Source of the DNA: Neisseria brasiliensis
GTDB taxonomy: Bacteria; Pseudomonadota; Gammaproteobacteria; Burkholderiales; Neisseriaceae
NCBI RefSeq assembly: GCF_009671065.1
Contig: NZ_CP046027.1
Location: 1,116,001-1,180,000, forward strand
DNA: 64,000 nucleotides
Direction: 5' to 3'
Below are positions 60,789 through 64,000 of the stretch, one piece after another. Every line of letters starts with the position of its first letter. Positions within the stretch are counted from its first letter, which is position 1. Position numbers and translations under genes: made by a program. Below the pieces are notes generated by a model that was not told where the DNA came from, ran no database searches, and saw nothing but the letters and a program-made list of their open reading frames with translations.

Positions 60789-60938
60789 GTGTTCCCTACG
60801 GACGAATCAGCGATGAAGGTGGTGTACCTGGCTATCCAGGCGGCGACCAAGAAATGGACGATGCCGATCCGCAACTGGAAGCCGGCCATGAACCGTTTTA
60901 TGATCGAATTTGGTGACCGTTTAAATGGCCACCTTTAA
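60789..60938 (+). pseudogene. 3' fragment of an IS256-family transposase gene
   Basis: 49 codons in one frame: VFPTDESAMKVVYLAIQAAT then KKWTMPIRNWKPAMNRFMIE and a stop. This is the conserved C terminus of IS256-type (mutator) transposases. The following bases (ACACAAAAGGGTTTACAGGC) look like the end of such an element. The rest of the gene is absent. Confidence 0.75.
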
Positions 60939-60993
60939 CTGACCGGCAAAAGCACTTACACAAAAGGGTTTACAGGCTCTTTCAGTCATTCCT

Positions 60994-62610
60994 TTAATGC
61001 GTAAATTGCTCTCTAACCACTCTCTCAGCCCACCCTTCCATATCCTCTCTCGATACTTGCAGCTCCCCCAACCCCTTTGGATGATTCACCCCTCTATGCC
61101 CGTCTTGTCCATATAATTGATCAAACAAACTATTTGGCCAATTCAATGAGCTCTTCACCACTCCACGCCGTATCTTTTCAAAATCATTCCGCCATGTTTC
61201 GCTATCAACGCCACTCAACACTTTGGTAGAAAGCATTTTCACCCCATCCGATGCATCCACCTCTAGCAATACAAATTCACTGCCATTACGTTGCACCCCA
61301 ACGGCTTTAATCACTCTTGGTGAGCCATCTTTACACAGATGTAATCGGCTACGCCCAACTTTTGGCAAAACCAAGGTTTCTTCAAAAAGCACCCGACATG
61401 CAAATTTAGTTTTTAGAATTGAAAGTAGCTCATCAAAAGCAGCAAATCGATTAGCAAAAATAGAGTTGTAATTGGTTGCATCCTGCTTCCCACCCACATC
61501 TGCCGCTGCTAGGACACCACCTAAGTGTGGCTCATCAGTACTAACCAAATTACTATTTTCACTTGTTGTTGCTTCTTCTTTTTCTAAAATAGTTTGGCTA
61601 CTTTTTCTTGCCCTGCGAGATTTTTCAATTCGACTAGGTCTACTAAAACTTATCCATGTCGGCTCAGCCTCTATGACTCGTGTGTCTGTGTCTATATTGG
61701 CTGTTTCCTCATCGTCCAACTGTAGATGCTCATCATCAACAACTGACTCTGTTGAAACCGCTATGTGCTGCGTACTACCATCACCTGCCTCCTTTTCCTG
61801 AAAAGAGGCATGGCTAATAGCTGTTGTGCTAGGAAGCATAGCGTTGATTTCTAAACCTACTATTTCCTCAACTAAATAATCCTTATCCTCGTTAGAAGAA
61901 CGTCCTTTTACATGTAATTTCCAACCCTGCATGGGCGGAGGGTCAAAGCTAAAGCACCAGCTTTCAACGCCGTTCTTAATTTCTCTATTTTGTTGATAGT
62001 GCCTAAAAATACTTTCATACGAATCCATAACATCTTGATCCGAAAACAACCAAACCAAAAGCTGCACTACGGCCGACTGCTCTAACGCCCCTTTAGGAAA
62101 CGATGAACTGGGTAAGATCCTTATCTCTAAATCATCTCGCTCAACCTCATACTGAACGTCGAACTCTTGCTGTAAAGCGGTACTGCTCAAACAGCTTCGA
62201 CAGAAATAGGAGTTAATTAAAAATAATGACCGAGCTAGCTCTAACTGTGGGATGTGATAACGAGTCTTGCTATATGGTGTTTCAGCTTCGTAAATAAATG
62301 AACTCTGCGCTCCATCCTTGTTGCGTACGGAAGCAAAGGACGAGAGATTAGGAAAATCGATTATTTTGGCTCGTTGAAGATCCGATGCTTCAAACTCAAT
62401 CACACGATCCGCCTTATTTATTTGCTTTGTTGTACTGTTAACCACCTTAGCTCGACTTAATAAAGGCAAATGAGTAAATCGAGTCCATTTCCGTTCTTGC
62501 ATTGGATTAAACCAAACAAAAATACGCCACTCCTTATGACCCGAGTTACGGAATAAATGACCAATATGTACAACCTGCACATTGTCATTAAATGTAGCTA
62601 GCCTAACCAC
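60994..62610 (-). CDS. tnsE: Tn7 target-selector protein TnsE
   Basis: 538 residues, the normal TnsE length, beginning at GTG with MVRLATFNDNVQVVHIGHLF. It steers transposition to discontinuously replicated DNA and conjugating plasmids through sliding-clamp interaction. It directly abuts tnsD. Confidence 0.95.
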   Translation of the reverse strand: MVRLATFNDNVQVVHIGHLFRNSGHKEWRIFVWFNPMQERKWTRFTHLPLLSRAKVVNSTTKQINKADRVIEFEASDLQRAKIIDFPNLSSFASVRNKDGAQSSFIYEAETPYSKTRYHIPQLELARSLFLINSYFCRSCLSSTALQQEFDVQYEVERDDLEIRILPSSSFPKGALEQSAVVQLLVWLFSDQDVMDSYESIFRHYQQNREIKNGVESWCFSFDPPPMQGWKLHVKGRSSNEDKDYLVEEIVGLEINAMLPSTTAISHASFQEKEAGDGSTQHIAVSTESVVDDEHLQLDDEETANIDTDTRVIEAEPTWISFSRPSRIEKSRRARKSSQTILEKEEATTSENSNLVSTDEPHLGGVLAAADVGGKQDATNYNSIFANRFAAFDELLSILKTKFACRVLFEETLVLPKVGRSRLHLCKDGSPRVIKAVGVQRNGSEFVLLEVDASDGVKMLSTKVLSGVDSETWRNDFEKIRRGVVKSSLNWPNSLFDQLYGQDGHRGVNHPKGLGELQVSREDMEGWAERVVREQFTH

Positions 62611-64000
62611 TCACTCTTCCCCATAAACCATTTCCAAGAATCTTTGTGCTTCCTCAGTTATCCGCTCTTTAGATAACGTTGCACTTCTTAATAATCGCCA
62701 GCGCCTAAGCTCAACATCTTCCTGTTTAAGCTTAATAAAAGCTTGGCTAATCCGTCTAATTTGATAATCTTCCACACTCTCTGAGTAACGCTTTAAGCAA
62801 AGCGCTACCAAAGGCAGTTTCTGTAGATTTTTTGCAAGAGAGGTTCCGTTAGGAGTTTGCTTTAACAGCCAGCTCGATGTCGCTCTTGGGTGATCAAGGC
62901 TACTATCTAGACGCTTTATGATTCTTAATAGTTGTCGTACAGCAATTCGATCTCTTTGGTTCCAATCAACTCTAGGGGCGGGTGCCAGACGCTCTTGTTG
63001 ATGCTGTTGATTCCAGTGAACTAGCCAATCCCTGTCATGTCGGTAAAGCCAAGCGTATAGCACCCCACCCTCTAAAGACTGTCTTGCCGCCTTAATTCCT
63101 TGGTATTTATGCACTAGTTGCTGCCAGTCTTTATGCTTAACAGATAAATCTTCAGAGTTAGGTTGCACAGACTGGCTAACAGGTCTTGTCGTTATAGAGT
63201 GCTCAGTAAGAGCACTTGCCTGCTGTAGCGCTTCTATAACCGTTAGTTTTGGCAATAAGGCTTGCCACACAATACTATGCTGTAAATAACTAAAGGCTTT
63301 TCTATGCTTACGGAATATACTTTTCAGCCAACACGTGTCCTTGTTCTCTGCCAACTTTAAATCCAGTTTCTCTAGTGCCTCATCACTAAAAGTCTGCCTC
63401 ACTCTCTCCGCCACCAAGTCATGACGAATGTGCTTGCTTTTGGTTAGCCCTAGATCCTGCGCTAAGCGCTGATAAAACAGCGTCCACTGCTCAAGGCTTG
63501 GGGAAAGCTCTTGCGCTCGTGGAGCATCTAACAGAGGGGCTATATAAGCAGCTAGTGCTGTTAATTGAGATAGGGAGTCTTTGGGGTAGTCTGAAAGCAG
63601 CTCAGTATGACCCAAAGCCCAAAATTGATGTCGGTGATCATCTACAGCTCTATCAAAGAAGACTAAAGCACCGTGTTTTGGACAATATGGCAAAGCGGGC
63701 AAATACCAATCTCGTTGCCAAAAGGCTTCCCCATACCTATTTAGCTGAAGAGCAACGCAATCAGGGCAGTATCTAAAGCGGTTATCGCTCTTAACTCTAG
63801 AAGCAGCGACTCCTAGCATTAAATGCACCGCACCTTGCGCTTGGTACTCCATTAACCGAATAGCTTCGTCTCGGCGCTCCTTGCCTACAAACGGAGCATA
63901 TAAAGGGAATAAGGTATGCTCATAAATAAGCTGCTGAACAGCGTAACGTCCTGTTTGATGTAGATGTCTTGCTATCACACCTAAATGCGAGGGCAGACCT
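62611..64000 (-). CDS. tnsD: Tn7 target-selector protein TnsD, N terminus outside window
   Basis: About 463 C-terminal codons are visible; the frame stays open to the window edge (GLPSHLGVIARH). The zinc-finger ligands CPDC and CPKH are present. TnsD binds the end of glmS and directs insertion to attTn7. The stop is next to the GTG of tnsE, showing coupled translation. Confidence 0.95.
   Translation of the reverse strand, partial: GLPSHLGVIARHLHQTGRYAVQQLIYEHTLFPLYAPFVGKERRDEAIRLMEYQAQGAVHLMLGVAASRVKSDNRFRYCPDCVALQLNRYGEAFWQRDWYLPALPYCPKHGALVFFDRAVDDHRHQFWALGHTELLSDYPKDSLSQLTALAAYIAPLLDAPRAQELSPSLEQWTLFYQRLAQDLGLTKSKHIRHDLVAERVRQTFSDEALEKLDLKLAENKDTCWLKSIFRKHRKAFSYLQHSIVWQALLPKLTVIEALQQASALTEHSITTRPVSQSVQPNSEDLSVKHKDWQQLVHKYQGIKAARQSLEGGVLYAWLYRHDRDWLVHWNQQHQQERLAPAPRVDWNQRDRIAVRQLLRIIKRLDSSLDHPRATSSWLLKQTPNGTSLAKNLQKLPLVALCLKRYSESVEDYQIRRISQAFIKLKQEDVELRRWRLLRSATLSKERITEEAQRFLEMVYGEE

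Larger units (their letters stand above)
52277..64000. mobile_element. Tn7 transposon carrying a class 2 integron (right end outside window)
   Basis: The left end begins TGTGGGCGGACAAAATAG, the Tn7 terminal sequence. It is followed by integrase, cassettes, the small Tn7 genes, tnsE and tnsD in the classical order. There are no uptake sequences in this part, unlike everything to its left. tnsC, tnsB, tnsA and the right end must lie beyond 64000. Confidence 0.95.

Noticed and set aside
1..64000. tRNA or rRNA genes
   Set aside because: I saw no cloverleaf with a TTCGAATC-type T arm and no rRNA signature; a tRNA scan would be decisive.

Overview
The window comes from a Neisseria-type betaproteobacterium. 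Dozens of copies of the 12-base DNA uptake sequence AGGCCGTCTGAA (the AG-DUS dialect) lie across the first 52 kb. They usually sit as inverted pairs forming terminator hairpins after genes, and some lie inside genes. Neisserial dRS3 repeats and an IS5-end-bearing miniature repeat support this. The species cannot be read from the sequence.

Layout. 0-31.7 kb is mostly core chromosome: pgk, an M16 peptidase pair, an SLC13-type transporter, a CYTH protein, hemJ, mnmE, a Kazal-like lipoprotein and metG. Next come an IS605-type element (divergent tnpA/tnpB) that has replaced most of a siderophore-binding-protein gene, an iron-chelate ABC operon, pseudoazurin, an ATP-grasp enzyme, a BolA protein, a glycosyltransferase, a PAP2 phosphatase and lldD. 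A triheme cytochrome/tsdA pair, an NCS1 permease, mutS and murA complete this part.

31.9-45.3 kb is an AT-rich accessory island on the minus strand. It is a double-glycine-leader bacteriocin (microcin-like) locus. It has eight precursor genes or pseudogenes, most ending in the same C-terminal tail, DKSGNNYG(G/D/H), sometimes doubled in tandem. Each lies beside one or more tiny membrane proteins that are probable immunity proteins. The locus also has a HlyD/CvaA-type adaptor, a C39-peptidase ABC exporter interrupted by one in-frame TGA, and a JmjC/cupin-4 oxygenase at the upstream end. Several toxin and immunity genes carry single-base frameshifts or nonsense codons. Two families of hairpin repeats and a duplicated 3' part of the oxygenase gene show repeated cassette duplication and exchange. 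A JmjC oxygenase together with precursors sharing a repeated Asn-rich tail is the strongest candidate here for an undescribed system.

45.5-52.1 kb is core again: mltA, ftsY, a DUF3079 protein, rarD, and a deletion scar joining a truncated D-Ala-D-Ala dipeptidase gene to the 3' part of a DUF819 gene.

52.277 kb to the window end is a Tn7 transposon with no uptake sequences. Its left end, with three TnsB sites, is inserted inside a copy of the miniature repeat. It carries a BrxA-like ORF, a class 2 integron with the usual nonsense-mutated intI2, and the cassettes sat2, aadB, catB2-type, a LysE-family exporter, a CARB/PSE-type beta-lactamase and aadA1. orfX and three small Tn7 genes, an IS256-type transposase fragment, tnsE and the 3' part of tnsD follow. 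Resistance expected from the intact genes covers streptothricin, gentamicin/tobramycin/kanamycin, chloramphenicol, penicillins and streptomycin/spectinomycin.
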